In this document: positions 38,116 through 46,530 of the stretch, in pieces
Layout of the letters: each line of letters opens with the position of its first letter
How positions within the stretch are numbered: the stretch's first letter is position 1
Origin: Alphaproteobacteria bacterium
Lineage (GTDB): Bacteria > Pseudomonadota > Alphaproteobacteria > SP197
Length of the DNA stretch: 46,805 bases
Direction of reading: 5' to 3'
Assembly: GCA_009694045.1 (NCBI GenBank)
Contig: SHVY01000024.1
Coordinates: forward strand, 1-46,805
The notes under the pieces: generated by a model
Told to the model about the DNA's origin: nothing
The model's input: only the letters and a program-made list of their open reading frames with translations
The model's database searches: none
Translations under genes and position numbers: made by a program

Positions 38116-40317
38116 ATGTTCAAGACTCAGCGCAGGGAAATCGATTGGGGCGGGCGTAAGCTCGTTCTCGAGACCGGGCGCATTGCCCGGCAGGCCGACG
38201 GCGCCGTGCTGGCGACGTATGGCGAGACCGCCGTGTTGTGCACCGCGGTCGCGCAGAAACAGGCCCGCTCGGGGGTCGATTTCATGCCCCTGACCGTCAA
38301 CTATCAGGAAAAGGCGTTCGCGGCCGGTAAGATCCCGGGGGGATTCTTCAAGCGCGAGGGACGCCCCAGCGAGAAGGAGATCCTGTCCTCGCGCCTGATC
38401 GATCGCGGCATGCGGCCGCTGTTCGTCCATGGCTTCCACAACGAGACGCAGATCATCTGCACCGTGCTCAGCCACGACCTGGAGAACGACCCGGATATCG
38501 TGGCGATCGTCGGGGCCTCGGCCGCGTTGACCATTTCCGGCATCCCGTTCCTGGGCCCCATCGCCGGTGCGCGCGTCGGGTACATCGACGGCCAATACGT
38601 TTTGAACCCGCCGATCAGCAAGCTTGGCGAATCGTCCCTGGATCTGGTGGTCTCGGGCCGGCGCGACGCCGTCATGATGGTGGAATCGGAGGCGAAGGAG
38701 CTCGGCGAGGACATCATGCTGGGCGGCGTGATGTTCGGACTGAAGAGCTTCCGCCCGGTGATCGACGCGATCATCGCGCTCGCCGAGGTCTCGGCCAAGG
38801 AGCCCTGGAGGATGCCGGAAGGCCCCGACCTTGGCGCCCTGAAGGCGCGGTTGATCGAGTTGGCCGAGCCCGAGCTGCGCGCCGCCTACGCGGAGCCGAA
38901 GAAGCAGCTCCGGCAGGACAAGATCGCGCTGGTCAAGGCCGGCACCGTCGCCAAGCTGCAGGAGGAGGGGCACGACCCCGTCCGGGCGGCCGAGCAGTTC
39001 AAGTCCGTGGAGAAATCGATCGTTCGCGGGACCATTCTCGAAGGCGGGCGGCGGATCGACGGACGCGACACCCGGACCGTCCGCCCGATCGTCTCCGAAG
39101 TGGGCGTGCTTCCCCGGGCCCACGGCAGCGCGCTGTTCACCCGGGGCGAGACCCAGGCCCTGGTCACGGCCACGCTCGGCACCGGCCAGGACGAGCAGAT
39201 CATGGATGTGCTCGAGGGCGAGTATCGCGAGCACTTCATGCTGCATTACAACTTCCCGCCCTATTCGGTGGGCGAGGCCAGCTTCATGCGGGCGCCCGGC
39301 CGCCGCGAGATCGGTCATGGCAAGCTCGCGTGGCGCGCCCTCCGTCCGCTGCTGCCGTCGAAGGAGGCATTCCCCTACACCATCCGGGTCGTCTCCGAGA
39401 TCACCGAGTCGAACGGATCGTCGTCGATGGCGACGGTGTGCGGTTCCTCGCTCGCCTTGATGGACGCGGGCGTTCCCCTGTCGAAATCGGTGGCGGGAAT
39501 CGCCATGGGCCTGATCAAGGAGGGTGATCGCTTCGCCGTCCTGTCCGACATCCTGGGCGACGAAGACCACCTCGGCGACATGGACTTCAAGGTGGCGGGG
39601 ACCGTCACCGGGGTGACCTCGCTGCAGATGGACATCAAGATCACCGGGATCACCGAGGAGATCATGGAGAAGGCGCTCGCCCAGGCCCGGGACGGTCGCC
39701 TGCACATCCTCGACGAGATGGGCAAGGCCATCACCGGCAGCCGCGACGCCGTGGCCGAGCATGCGCCGCGCATCACGGTCATCCAGGTCCCCAAGGACAA
39801 GATCCGCGAGATCATCGGCACCGGCGGCAAGGTGATCCGCGAAATCTGCGAGGTGACCGGCGCGAAGATCGACATCGAGGACGACGGCACGGTCAAGGTG
39901 GCAGCCGCCGCCGCCGAGGCGAGCAAGCGGGCGATCGATTGGATCCGCGGCATCGTGGCCGAGCCGGAAATCGGCACGATCTACGACGGCAAGGTTGTGA
40001 AGGTCGTGGATTTCGGCGCGTTCGTGAACTTCATCGGCACCAAGGACGGGCTCGTCCACATCAGCGAGCTCGTGGCCCAGCGGGTGAAGGCGGTCGCCGA
40101 CGTGGTCAAGGAAGGCGACCGAGTGAAGGTGAAAGTGCTGGGGGTCGACGACCGCGGCAAGATCAAGCTCAGCATGCGGGTGGTCGATCAGGAAACCGGC
40201 GAGGACATCACCGAGAAGGTCAAGCGCGAACCCCGAAGTGGCGACGGCGAGGACGACGGGCCGCCGGCACCGCGGGGACCGCGCCGCGAGCGGTCCGAGC
40301 GGCGCCCGGCCGAATAG
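38116..40317 (+). CDS. pnp: Polynucleotide phosphorylase
   Basis: This 733-residue 3'-5' exoribonuclease is a core of the RNA degradosome. It has two RNase PH domains ([20 protein letters not shown] and [20 protein letters not shown]). Between them lies an alpha-helical linker. A KH domain follows ([20 protein letters not shown]) and then an S1 domain ([20 protein letters not shown]). The C-terminus is charged and Arg/Pro-rich. ATG 38116 has GAGAAGGAAC just upstream. The frame is open back to 37990, but those residues are non-homologous. It probably ends the rimP-pnp operon. Confidence 0.97.
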   Translation: MFKTQRREIDWGGRKLVLETGRIARQADGAVLATYGETAVLCTAVAQKQARSGVDFMPLTVNYQEKAFAAGKIPGGFFKREGRPSEKEILSSRLIDRGMRPLFVHGFHNETQIICTVLSHDLENDPDIVAIVGASAALTISGIPFLGPIAGARVGYIDGQYVLNPPISKLGESSLDLVVSGRRDAVMMVESEAKELGEDIMLGGVMFGLKSFRPVIDAIIALAEVSAKEPWRMPEGPDLGALKARLIELAEPELRAAYAEPKKQLRQDKIALVKAGTVAKLQEEGHDPVRAAEQFKSVEKSIVRGTILEGGRRIDGRDTRTVRPIVSEVGVLPRAHGSALFTRGETQALVTATLGTGQDEQIMDVLEGEYREHFMLHYNFPPYSVGEASFMRAPGRREIGHGKLAWRALRPLLPSKEAFPYTIRVVSEITESNGSSSMATVCGSSLALMDAGVPLSKSVAGIAMGLIKEGDRFAVLSDILGDEDHLGDMDFKVAGTVTGVTSLQMDIKITGITEEIMEKALAQARDGRLHILDEMGKAITGSRDAVAEHAPRITVIQVPKDKIREIIGTGGKVIREICEVTGAKIDIEDDGTVKVAAAAAEASKRAIDWIRGIVAEPEIGTIYDGKVVKVVDFGAFVNFIGTKDGLVHISELVAQRVKAVADVVKEGDRVKVKVLGVDDRGKIKLSMRVVDQETGEDITEKVKREPRSGDGEDDGPPAPRGPRRERSERRPAE

Positions 40318-40331
40318 GGGCACACGCCCGA

Positions 40332-40385
40332 TTGGCAAGGCCCGGATCGTGGGTATAGTGATTGGGCGCGGTCATCGCCGCGCCC
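40332..40385 (+). promoter_or_regulatory. Sigma-70-like promoter and leader hairpin before flavoprotein gene
   Basis: TTGGCA (40332-40337) and TATAGT (40354-40359) are separated by 16 bases, a good housekeeping promoter pair. Right after it, GGGCGCGG (40364-40371) pairs perfectly with CCGCGCCC (40378-40385). The hairpin lies at the expected transcript start and 22 bases before the GTG of the next gene. It could alternatively act as the 3' hairpin of the pnp transcript. Confidence 0.55.
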
Positions 40386-40407
40386 GCTTCACCCCGCGAG
40401 GTTCCGC

Positions 40408-41811
40408 GTGAAGGCGTTCAACCCCATCGTTATCTCGGGCCGCGAGGTGCTTCCGCTGGTCGAGGGCGGCAAGGGCATCTCGGTGTCGAACGGGGAAAGC
40501 TCGGGCGCCTGGGCGGCGACGGGCGGGGTGGGGACGTTCTCGGGCGTCAATGCCGACAGCCGCGATGCCCTGGGCGACCTGGTCCCGCAACTCTATCACG
40601 GCAAGACCCGGCGCGAGCGCCACGAGGAGCTGGTCGATTACGCCATTCGCGGCGGCATCACCCAGGCGCGGCTGGCGCATGAGATGGCCGGTGGCCAGGG
40701 CCGCATCCACATGAACGTGCTGTGGGAGATGGCGGCCTGCGAGCGGATCCTGCATGGGGTGCTGGAAGGCGCCAAGGGACTGGTCCATGGGGTGACGTGC
40801 GGCGCCGGCATGCCGTACCGCATCGCCCAGATCTGCGCCAACTACCGCGTCTCCTACTATCCCATCGTCTCCTCGGCGCGGGCCTTCCGCGCCCTGTGGA
40901 AGCGGGCGTACCACAAGTTTCCCGAATGGCTGGGTGGGGTCGTGTACGAGGACCCGTGGTTGGCCGGCGGTCACAACGGACTTTCCAACGTCGAGGATCC
41001 CCTGAAGCCCGAATCGCCGATGCCCCGGGTCATCGAGTTGCGCACGATGATGCGAGAGTGCGCGCTGGGCGAGACCCCGATCTTCATGGCGGGCGGCGTC
41101 TGGTTTCTGCGCGAGTGGGAGGATTGGCTCGACAATCCCGACGTTGGCCCCGTCGCCTTCCAGTTCGGCACGCGACCGCTCCTGACCCAGGAAAGCCCGA
41201 TCTCGAATGCCTGGAAACACCGGTTGGTTCATCTGGAGGAGGGCGCCGTCTACCTTAATCGGTTCAGCCCGACGGGGTTCTACTCCTCGGCGGTCCGCAA
41301 CGACTTTCTCAACGAATTGACCGAGCGTTCGATCCGCCAGGTCGCCTACACGACCGAACCGGTCGGCGAACACGGCAGCGAGCTGCCTGTGGGGGCGCGT
41401 GGCCGCGTCGTCTATCTGGCCGCGACCGACCTGGAGCACGTCAAGGCCTGGAAGGCCCAAGGGTTCGTCGACGCAATGCGCACGCCGGATTCGACCCTGG
41501 TGTTCGTCACGCCCGAGAAGGCCGAGGAAATCCGCAACGATCAGATCGGCTGCATGGGCTGCCTCAGCCAATGCCTGTTCAGCAACTGGGCGTGCAACGA
41601 GGAGGGGACGACGGCCAAGAAGCCGGACCCGCGCAGCTACTGCATCCAGAAGACCCTCCAATCCATCAGCCATGGCGGCGAGGCGGAGCTCGAAACCCAG
41701 CTCATGTTCGCCGGGCACAATGCCTACCGCTTCAAGGATGACCCGTTCTACGCCAACGGGTTCATTCCGACCGTTCGGCAGCTGGTCGACCGGGTGCTGA
41801 CCGGCGATTGA
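40408..41811 (+). CDS. Nitronate-monooxygenase-like flavin oxidoreductase with C-terminal Cys cluster
   Basis: This 467-residue FMN-dependent TIM-barrel protein belongs to the NAD(P)H-dependent flavin oxidoreductase / 2-nitropropane dioxygenase superfamily. Visible blocks are an N-terminal ISGREVLPLVEGGKGISVSN, a central GLVHGVTCGAGMPYRIAQIC, TPIFMAGGVWF and GPVAFQFGTRPLLTQES. Near the C-terminus IGCMGCLSQCLFSNWAC places C382, C385, C389 and C396 (spacing C-x2-C-x3-C-x6-C), with C412 nearby. That spacing could hold an Fe-S cluster, unusual for classical nitronate monooxygenases. The start is GTG 40408. The substrate is unknown. irr follows 50 bases downstream. Confidence 0.85.
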   Translation: MKAFNPIVISGREVLPLVEGGKGISVSNGESSGAWAATGGVGTFSGVNADSRDALGDLVPQLYHGKTRRERHEELVDYAIRGGITQARLAHEMAGGQGRIHMNVLWEMAACERILHGVLEGAKGLVHGVTCGAGMPYRIAQICANYRVSYYPIVSSARAFRALWKRAYHKFPEWLGGVVYEDPWLAGGHNGLSNVEDPLKPESPMPRVIELRTMMRECALGETPIFMAGGVWFLREWEDWLDNPDVGPVAFQFGTRPLLTQESPISNAWKHRLVHLEEGAVYLNRFSPTGFYSSAVRNDFLNELTERSIRQVAYTTEPVGEHGSELPVGARGRVVYLAATDLEHVKAWKAQGFVDAMRTPDSTLVFVTPEKAEEIRNDQIGCMGCLSQCLFSNWACNEEGTTAKKPDPRSYCIQKTLQSISHGGEAELETQLMFAGHNAYRFKDDPFYANGFIPTVRQLVDRVLTGD

Positions 41812-41861
41812 AGCGGACGAACGGGCTTCAAAGCGACCGCCCGCCGTACTATCTTTCAGGC

Positions 41862-42290
41862 ATGACCCGCCCGGCAAAGGACCCCAACAACTTCGCGCCC
41901 ATGCTGCGCCGAGCCGGCTTGCGGCCGACGCGGCAGCGCCTGGCGTTGGCTCGGCTGCTGTTCGCCGCCGGCGATCGTCACGTATCCGCGGAACAGCTGT
42001 TCGAGGAGGCGGCGCGGGCGGGCCTCAAGGTGTCCCAGGCGACCGTCTACAACACGTTGCACCACTTCACCCGGGCCGGACTCCTGCGCGAGGTGGTGGT
42101 CGATGCCGGGCGGTACTATTTCGACACCAACACCCGGCACCATCAGCACTTCTACCTGGAGGAGGGCGCCGTCCTGGTCGATATCCTGGGCGACCGGATC
42201 CGGGTCGAGGATCTGCCCGAACCCCCGGCCGGAACGGCCGTCGATCGGGTCGATGTCGTGGTCCGTCTGAAGGGCCGGCCGCGGGATTGA
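41862..42290 (+). CDS. irr: Fur-family regulator, Irr (iron response regulator) type
   Basis: Irr is the alphaproteobacterial Fur relative that senses heme status and controls heme, iron-storage and peroxide genes. The 142-residue protein has the winged-helix LRPTRQRLALARLL to VSQATVYNTLHHFTRAGLLR. The Irr-specific block DAGRYYFDTNTRHHQHFYLE follows, with HHQH at 93-96. The cysteine-proline heme motif near the N-terminus of Bradyrhizobium Irr is absent, as in many species. ATG 41862 is the natural start. An Irr-box-like operator lies 90 bases downstream, before the rubrerythrin gene. Confidence 0.9.
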   Translation: MTRPAKDPNNFAPMLRRAGLRPTRQRLALARLLFAAGDRHVSAEQLFEEAARAGLKVSQATVYNTLHHFTRAGLLREVVVDAGRYYFDTNTRHHQHFYLEEGAVLVDILGDRIRVEDLPEPPAGTAVDRVDVVVRLKGRPRD

Positions 42291-42370
42291 CCTGGTGGTT
42301 CGATTCCGCCGGATCAATCCCGATCCTCGGGGTCAAAGCACTCGGTGCGAGTCGGGGCTGGCGATGGGCC

Positions 42371-42400
42371 TTGACAATCATTAGAATTGTTCTAGTTAAC
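42371..42400 (+). promoter_or_regulatory. Rubrerythrin promoter with Irr-box (ICE-like) operator
   Basis: TTGACA (42371-42376) is a perfect -35 hexamer. ATTAGAATTGTTCTAGT (42380-42396) follows, matching the Irr control element TTTAGAA-N3-TTCTAAA at 11 of 14 defined bases, including the full TTAGAA and TTCTA arms. The -10 would overlap its right arm (about 42394-42400), so a bound repressor would block the polymerase. The region is a local AT-rich island between irr and the rubrerythrin gene. A generic Fur-type box is the alternative reading. Confidence 0.75.
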
Positions 42401-42506
42401 CTAACATGGTCGCGGTGGTCGGGACCCGATCTCGATCCGCCATCGACTTCGGGGGCACCGCCCCGGTAGCTGGAGCCGTGACGTCACATCGAGACGGGAG
42501 GAAGTC

Positions 42507-42929
42507 ATGCCGAACCTTCGTGGTACCAAGACCGAGAAGAATCTGAAGGACGCGTTCTCCGGCGAAAGCCAGGCGAACCGCCGCTATCTCTACTTCGCGC
42601 AGAAGGCCGATGTCGAAGGCTACAACGACGTGGCGGCCGTGTTCCGCTCGACCGCCGAGGGCGAGACTGGCCACGCCCATGGCCATCTCGAGTTCCTCGA
42701 GGCCGTCGGGGATCCGGCCACCGGCAAGCCGATCGGTGCCACCAGCGACAATTTGAAGGCGTCGATCGCCGGCGAAACCCACGAGTACACCGATATGTAC
42801 CCGGGCATGGCGAAGGCGGCCCGGTCCGAGGGCTTCGACGAGATCGCCGACTGGTTCGAGACCCTGGCGAAGGCGGAGAAGAGCCACGCCGGCCGCTTCC
42901 AGAAGGCGCTCGACACCCTCGGTCAGTAG
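42507..42929 (+). CDS. Rubrerythrin family protein (ferritin-like domain only)
   Basis: This 140-residue four-helix di-iron protein is a likely peroxide reductase. Iron ligands align with rubrerythrin: E20, E53-x2-H56 (GETGHAHGH), E90 and E93 ([11 protein letters not shown]), and E124-x2-H127 (EKSHAGRF). The C-terminal rubredoxin domain of classical rubrerythrins, the built-in electron carrier, is missing. Electrons must therefore come from another protein. The Fe-S protein encoded next is the obvious candidate. GGGAGGAAGTC precedes ATG 42507 as a strong ribosome-binding site. The promoter carries an Irr-box-like operator. Confidence 0.93.
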   Translation: MPNLRGTKTEKNLKDAFSGESQANRRYLYFAQKADVEGYNDVAAVFRSTAEGETGHAHGHLEFLEAVGDPATGKPIGATSDNLKASIAGETHEYTDMYPGMAKAARSEGFDEIADWFETLAKAEKSHAGRFQKALDTLGQ

Positions 42930-42995
42930 CACGGGGAACGGCGGGGGGCGGCGCTCGCCCCTCGCCGGTACCACGCGCCCGAAAGAACCCCAGCG

Positions 42996-44351
42996 ATGGA
43001 TGTGAAGGAAGGCGGCACCGCCGCACCGGTACGTCACCCGCTGGCGTGGCAGGACGCGGATTTCTACGACGATGCGAAGGTCGACGCGGAATTGCGCCGG
43101 GTCTTCGACATCTGCCATGGCTGCCGGCGCTGCTTCAACCTCTGCGACTCGTTCCCGCGCCTGTTCGACTTGATCGACGCGGCGACGAGCGGCGAACTCG
43201 ACACGGTGGCGAGCCCGGCCTTCAAGCCGGTCGTGGATGCCTGCACGCTGTGCGACATGTGCTTCATGACCAAGTGCCCCTACGTGCCCCCGCATGCGTT
43301 CAACCTGGATTTCCCGCACCTGATGTTGCGCTATCGGGCCGCGGAGGCACGCAGGAAGGGGGTCCCGATCGCCGATCGTGAACTGGCGAAGACCGATCGC
43401 AACGGCAAGTTCGCGGGCATGGTGGCGCCGCTCGCCAACTGGGCGAGCGACCGCGGCAACCACCTGACGCGCCCGATGCTGGAGGCCGTGGCGGGAGTCC
43501 ACCGCGCGGCCGACCTGCCGAAGTTCCACAGCACGACCTTCGTCGCCCAAGCTCGCAAGGGCGCGCCCGAGGTCAACCGTCAGGCGCCGGCCTTCGGTCG
43601 CAAGGCGGTGCTCTATGCCACCTGCTTCGTGAACTACAACAATCCCGGTATCGGTGCCGCGGCCATTGCGGTGCTCGCCAGGAACGGTGTCGACGTCGTG
43701 ATCGAACACCCCTTGTGCTGCGGCATGCCGCAGCTCGAACAGGGCGCCATCGCCGACGTGGCCGGTCGGGCGCGGACCGTCGCGCGGGCGTTGCTCCCCT
43801 GGGTCGACCGCGGCTATGCCATCATCGCTCCGGTGCCGTCCTGCGCGCTGATGCTGAAGTTCGAGTGGCCCCTGATCCTGCCCGACGACCCCGACGTGAA
43901 GCGTCTGGCGGCGGCGACCCAGGACATCAGCCAGTACGTCGTCGATATCGCCCGCAAGGAAGGCCTGGCAGGGGGCATGCGACCCCTGAACCGCGGCGTC
44001 GCCATGCATCTCGCCTGCCATGCCCGCGCCCAGAACATGGGCCCCAAGGCGGCCGAGATGCTGCGCCTGATCCCGGACGCCGACGTCGAAGTAATCGAAC
44101 GCTGCTCCGGCCACGGCGGCTCGTGGGGGGTGAAGACGGCGAACTTCGAGGTCGGCCTCAAGGTCGGCCGGCCGGTCGCCCGCGCCGCCGCCAAGAGCGC
44201 CGGGCGTCAGCTCGCGTCCGAATGTCCCCTCGCCGGCTCGCACATCGCCCAGGGCATGGAACGGCTCGACGAAGGCGCCGTCGCGCGCGCCGTCGCGCGC
44301 CATCCGATCGAGCTGATGGCCGAGGCCTACGGCCTGGGCGCGGGCGCCTGA
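42996..44351 (+). CDS. (Fe-S)-binding protein, GlpC/heterodisulfide-reductase D-like
   Basis: This 451-residue soluble or membrane-peripheral electron carrier has two 4Fe-4S motifs, C40-x2-C43-x2-C46-x3-C50 and C83-x2-C86-x2-C89-x4-C94-P. Two CCG-type domains follow (HPLCCGMPQLEQG and MHLACHARAQNMG, then RCSGHGGSWG). Together this is the HdrD/GlpC/LutA architecture for quinone- or thiol-linked electron transfer. It lies 66 bases after the rubrerythrin gene and ten before the DUF3501 gene, a trio that recurs in proteobacteria. An electron-donor role for rubrerythrin is inferred from context. Confidence 0.9.
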   Translation: MDVKEGGTAAPVRHPLAWQDADFYDDAKVDAELRRVFDICHGCRRCFNLCDSFPRLFDLIDAATSGELDTVASPAFKPVVDACTLCDMCFMTKCPYVPPHAFNLDFPHLMLRYRAAEARRKGVPIADRELAKTDRNGKFAGMVAPLANWASDRGNHLTRPMLEAVAGVHRAADLPKFHSTTFVAQARKGAPEVNRQAPAFGRKAVLYATCFVNYNNPGIGAAAIAVLARNGVDVVIEHPLCCGMPQLEQGAIADVAGRARTVARALLPWVDRGYAIIAPVPSCALMLKFEWPLILPDDPDVKRLAAATQDISQYVVDIARKEGLAGGMRPLNRGVAMHLACHARAQNMGPKAAEMLRLIPDADVEVIERCSGHGGSWGVKTANFEVGLKVGRPVARAAAKSAGRQLASECPLAGSHIAQGMERLDEGAVARAVARHPIELMAEAYGLGAGA

Positions 44352-44361
44352 GGCAGGGTCC

Positions 44362-44952
44362 GTGGCCCGCGCGATCACCCCCGCCGATATCCTGCCGGCC
44401 GCCGAGTACGAGGCCCGGCGCAAGGAGCTGCGCGCGGCCCACGTCGCCCGCAAGCGGGCGCGGCGGATCGCCGCCGGCCCCTACATCACCCTGTTCTTCG
44501 AGAACCGCGACACCATGGTGATGCAAATCCACGAGATGCTGCGCATCGAGAAGGGTGGTGCCGGGCAGATCGAAGGCGAGCTCGCGGCCTACAACCCGCT
44601 GGTGCCGATGGGGTCCGAGCTGATCGCGACGATGATGATCGAGATCGAGGACGCGGCGCATCGGGCCGTGATGCTGGCGCGCCTCGGTCACGTGGAAGAT
44701 GTGATCACCCTCGCGTTCAGCGGCTGGACCGTGACCGCGGAACCGGTGGACCCCGAGACCGAGCGGACGACCGCGGACGGCAAGACGTCGGCCGTGCATT
44801 TCCTGCGGTTTCCCCTCGCGCCGGCGCAACGGGCGGGGTTCGCCACGCCGGGCGCCCAGGTGATCGTCGGGGTCGCGCACGCCAACTACGCCCACCTGGC
44901 GGTCATGCCCGAATCCATGCGCGCCGCCCTCGCCCTGGACCTCGACCCGTAG
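44362..44952 (+). CDS. DUF3501 family protein
   Basis: This 196-residue cytoplasmic protein belongs to the uncharacterised DUF3501 family. Its diagnostic segment is ITLFFENRDTMVMQIHEMLR (about residues 42-61), followed by the family's MGSELIATMMIEIED. No cysteines or metal motif stand out. It starts at GTG 44362, ten bases after the Fe-S gene, so it is the third gene of the rubrerythrin operon. Its function is unknown; the context suggests a partner or assembly factor for the rubrerythrin/Fe-S pair. It converges on the SH3 gene, 33 bases away. Confidence 0.9.
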   Translation: MARAITPADILPAAEYEARRKELRAAHVARKRARRIAAGPYITLFFENRDTMVMQIHEMLRIEKGGAGQIEGELAAYNPLVPMGSELIATMMIEIEDAAHRAVMLARLGHVEDVITLAFSGWTVTAEPVDPETERTTADGKTSAVHFLRFPLAPAQRAGFATPGAQVIVGVAHANYAHLAVMPESMRAALALDLDP

Positions 44953-44984
44953 GCGCCGGCCGTTTGGACCGGTAGGGACACTGG

Positions 44985-45554
44985 TCAGTCGAACACCTCG
45001 TCCGGGAGGGTGCCGTAGATATGGGCGCGGTCGAGCCAGCCGCGCTGGCCGGCGATCTCGACCCGGCACCAACCCGGCCGGCATCCGAGCAGGTCGCCCA
45101 TGACCCCCGGCTCCGCCCGGAGGACGGGTCCCGCCTCGACCTCCGGCCCCTGGCGCAAGGTGGCGGTCTCGCCGGTCACCAGCAGGGTGCGACGGCCGCT
45201 CAGCATGGTCTGGTGCACCCAGCCGACGGTACCGTCCACATCGCGGATGCGGCGCCATTGGTCGAACTCGGCGATGATTTCGACGGGCCAGGCTTGGCGC
45301 AGGAGAACCCAGGAAACCGGGTAATCCATCCCGGGCCCGGCCCTGAGGTTCACCTCGTTGGACCGGAGCGAGACGAATCGGGGAATCGGCAGTCCGCTGT
45401 CCGCCAGGATCGGCCCGCACCACAGCAGGGTGGCGAGCAGGACCGGCCAGATCCCGCGGCGGCGAACGTTGTCTCTCGTGGGGTCTTTTGTTAAACAAAC
45501 CCCACGGCCGCGAACAAGTCCGCGTTTTGCCCGGAGAGGGTCGATGGTGCGCAA
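44985..45554 (-). CDS. Exported protein with two SH3-like domains
   Basis: This protein has a signal peptide (RRRGIWPVLLATLLWCGPIL, then ADSG) and two bacterial SH3 domains: VNLRAGPGMDYPVSWVLLRQ through GWVHQTMLSGRRTLLV, and TATLRQGPEVEAGPVL through GQRGWLDRAHIYG. Such proteins often bind peptidoglycan in the periplasm. The start is uncertain. No ATG, GTG or TTG lies just before the signal peptide; the nearest is TTG 45554, which adds about 30 unlikely residues and overlaps the divergent dehydrogenase start. The true start may be a rare codon near 45464. Confidence 0.75.
   Translation of the reverse strand: MRTIDPLRAKRGLVRGRGVCLTKDPTRDNVRRRGIWPVLLATLLWCGPILADSGLPIPRFVSLRSNEVNLRAGPGMDYPVSWVLLRQAWPVEIIAEFDQWRRIRDVDGTVGWVHQTMLSGRRTLLVTGETATLRQGPEVEAGPVLRAEPGVMGDLLGCRPGWCRVEIAGQRGWLDRAHIYGTLPDEVFD
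45478..45505. promoter_or_regulatory. Interrupted dyad between SH3 gene and gyaR-like gene
   Basis: GTGGGGT (45478-45484) and ACCCCAC (45499-45505) are complementary. Inside them TTTGTT-A-AACAAA (45487-45499) is another perfect dyad. The whole forms a 28-base extended inverted repeat with a small bulge. It lies just upstream of the signal-peptide region on the minus strand and 39 bases before ATG 45544 on the plus strand. That is a good place for an operator shared by divergent genes. Confidence 0.55.
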
Positions 45555-46530
45555 ACGACCGCTGGTCATCGTCACCCGCAAGTTACCGGAGGCCATCGAG
45601 GCCCGGCTCAAGGAGTTGTTCGAGGTCAGGCTCAACGAGGACGATCACCCGTACAGCGCCGACGAGCTGGTGGACGCCGTCAAGCGCGCGGACGTCCTGG
45701 TGCCGACCGTCACCGACCGCATCGATTCCAAGGTCCTTGCTCATGCCAATCCGAACCTGCGGCTGATCGCGAGCTTCGGCACCGGCGTCGACCACATCGA
45801 CCTGGCCACGGCGCGCCAGCGGGCGATCACCGTCACCAACACCCCGGGCGTGCTGACCGAGGACACCGCCGACATGACCATGGCGCTTATCCTCGCCGTG
45901 CCGCGCCGCCTGGCCGAGGGCGAACGCCTGATGCGCAGCGGCAAGTGGACCGGTTGGGGCCCGACCTCGATGCTGGGTCATCGCATTTGGGGCAAGCGGC
46001 TGGGCATCATCGGCATGGGTCGCATCGGTCAGGCCGTCGCACGGCGGGCGCGCGGCTTCGGGCTCGCCATCCACTACCACAATCGCCGCCGCCTGCCCGA
46101 GGAGATCGAAGCGCAGACCGAGGCCACGTACTGGGAGAGCCTCGACCAGATGCTCTCGCGCATGGACATCATCTCGGTCAACTGCCCGCATACGCCCGCG
46201 ACCTACCACCTGCTGTCCGCCCGCCGCCTCGACTTGTTGAAGCCCCATTGCTTCGTGGTCAACACCAGTCGCGGCGAGGTGGTGGACGAGGCGGCGCTGA
46301 CGCGCAAGCTGGCCGCGCGACAGATCGCCGGGGCGGGTCTCGACGTCTTCGAGCACGAGCCGGCGGTCAACCCGAAGCTCCTCAAGCTCGACAACGTGGT
46401 CCTCCTGCCGCACATGGGCTCGGCGACGATCGAGGGCCGGATCGACATGGGCGAGAAGGTCATCATCAACATCAAGACCTTTGTCGACGGCCACAAGCCG
46501 CCGGACCGGGTCATCGACACGATGTTGTAG
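45544..46530 (+). CDS. gyaR: D-2-hydroxyacid dehydrogenase, glyoxylate/hydroxypyruvate reductase type
   Basis: This is a 328-residue NAD(P)-dependent dehydrogenase. It has the Rossmann motif GIIGMGRIGQAVARRARGFG (glycines at 157-162), R243 in VNTSRGEVVDE, E272 in DVFEHEP and H290 in LLPHMGSAT, the complete catalytic set. The substrate loop ASFGTGVDHID is typical of the GyaR glyoxylate reductase branch. The absence of an ACT domain and the short length exclude phosphoglycerate dehydrogenase of the long type. GGAGAGGG precedes ATG 45544. The nucleotide-specific substrate preference cannot be read directly. Confidence 0.9.
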   Translation: MVRKRPLVIVTRKLPEAIEARLKELFEVRLNEDDHPYSADELVDAVKRADVLVPTVTDRIDSKVLAHANPNLRLIASFGTGVDHIDLATARQRAITVTNTPGVLTEDTADMTMALILAVPRRLAEGERLMRSGKWTGWGPTSMLGHRIWGKRLGIIGMGRIGQAVARRARGFGLAIHYHNRRRLPEEIEAQTEATYWESLDQMLSRMDIISVNCPHTPATYHLLSARRLDLLKPHCFVVNTSRGEVVDEAALTRKLAARQIAGAGLDVFEHEPAVNPKLLKLDNVVLLPHMGSATIEGRIDMGEKVIINIKTFVDGHKPPDRVIDTML

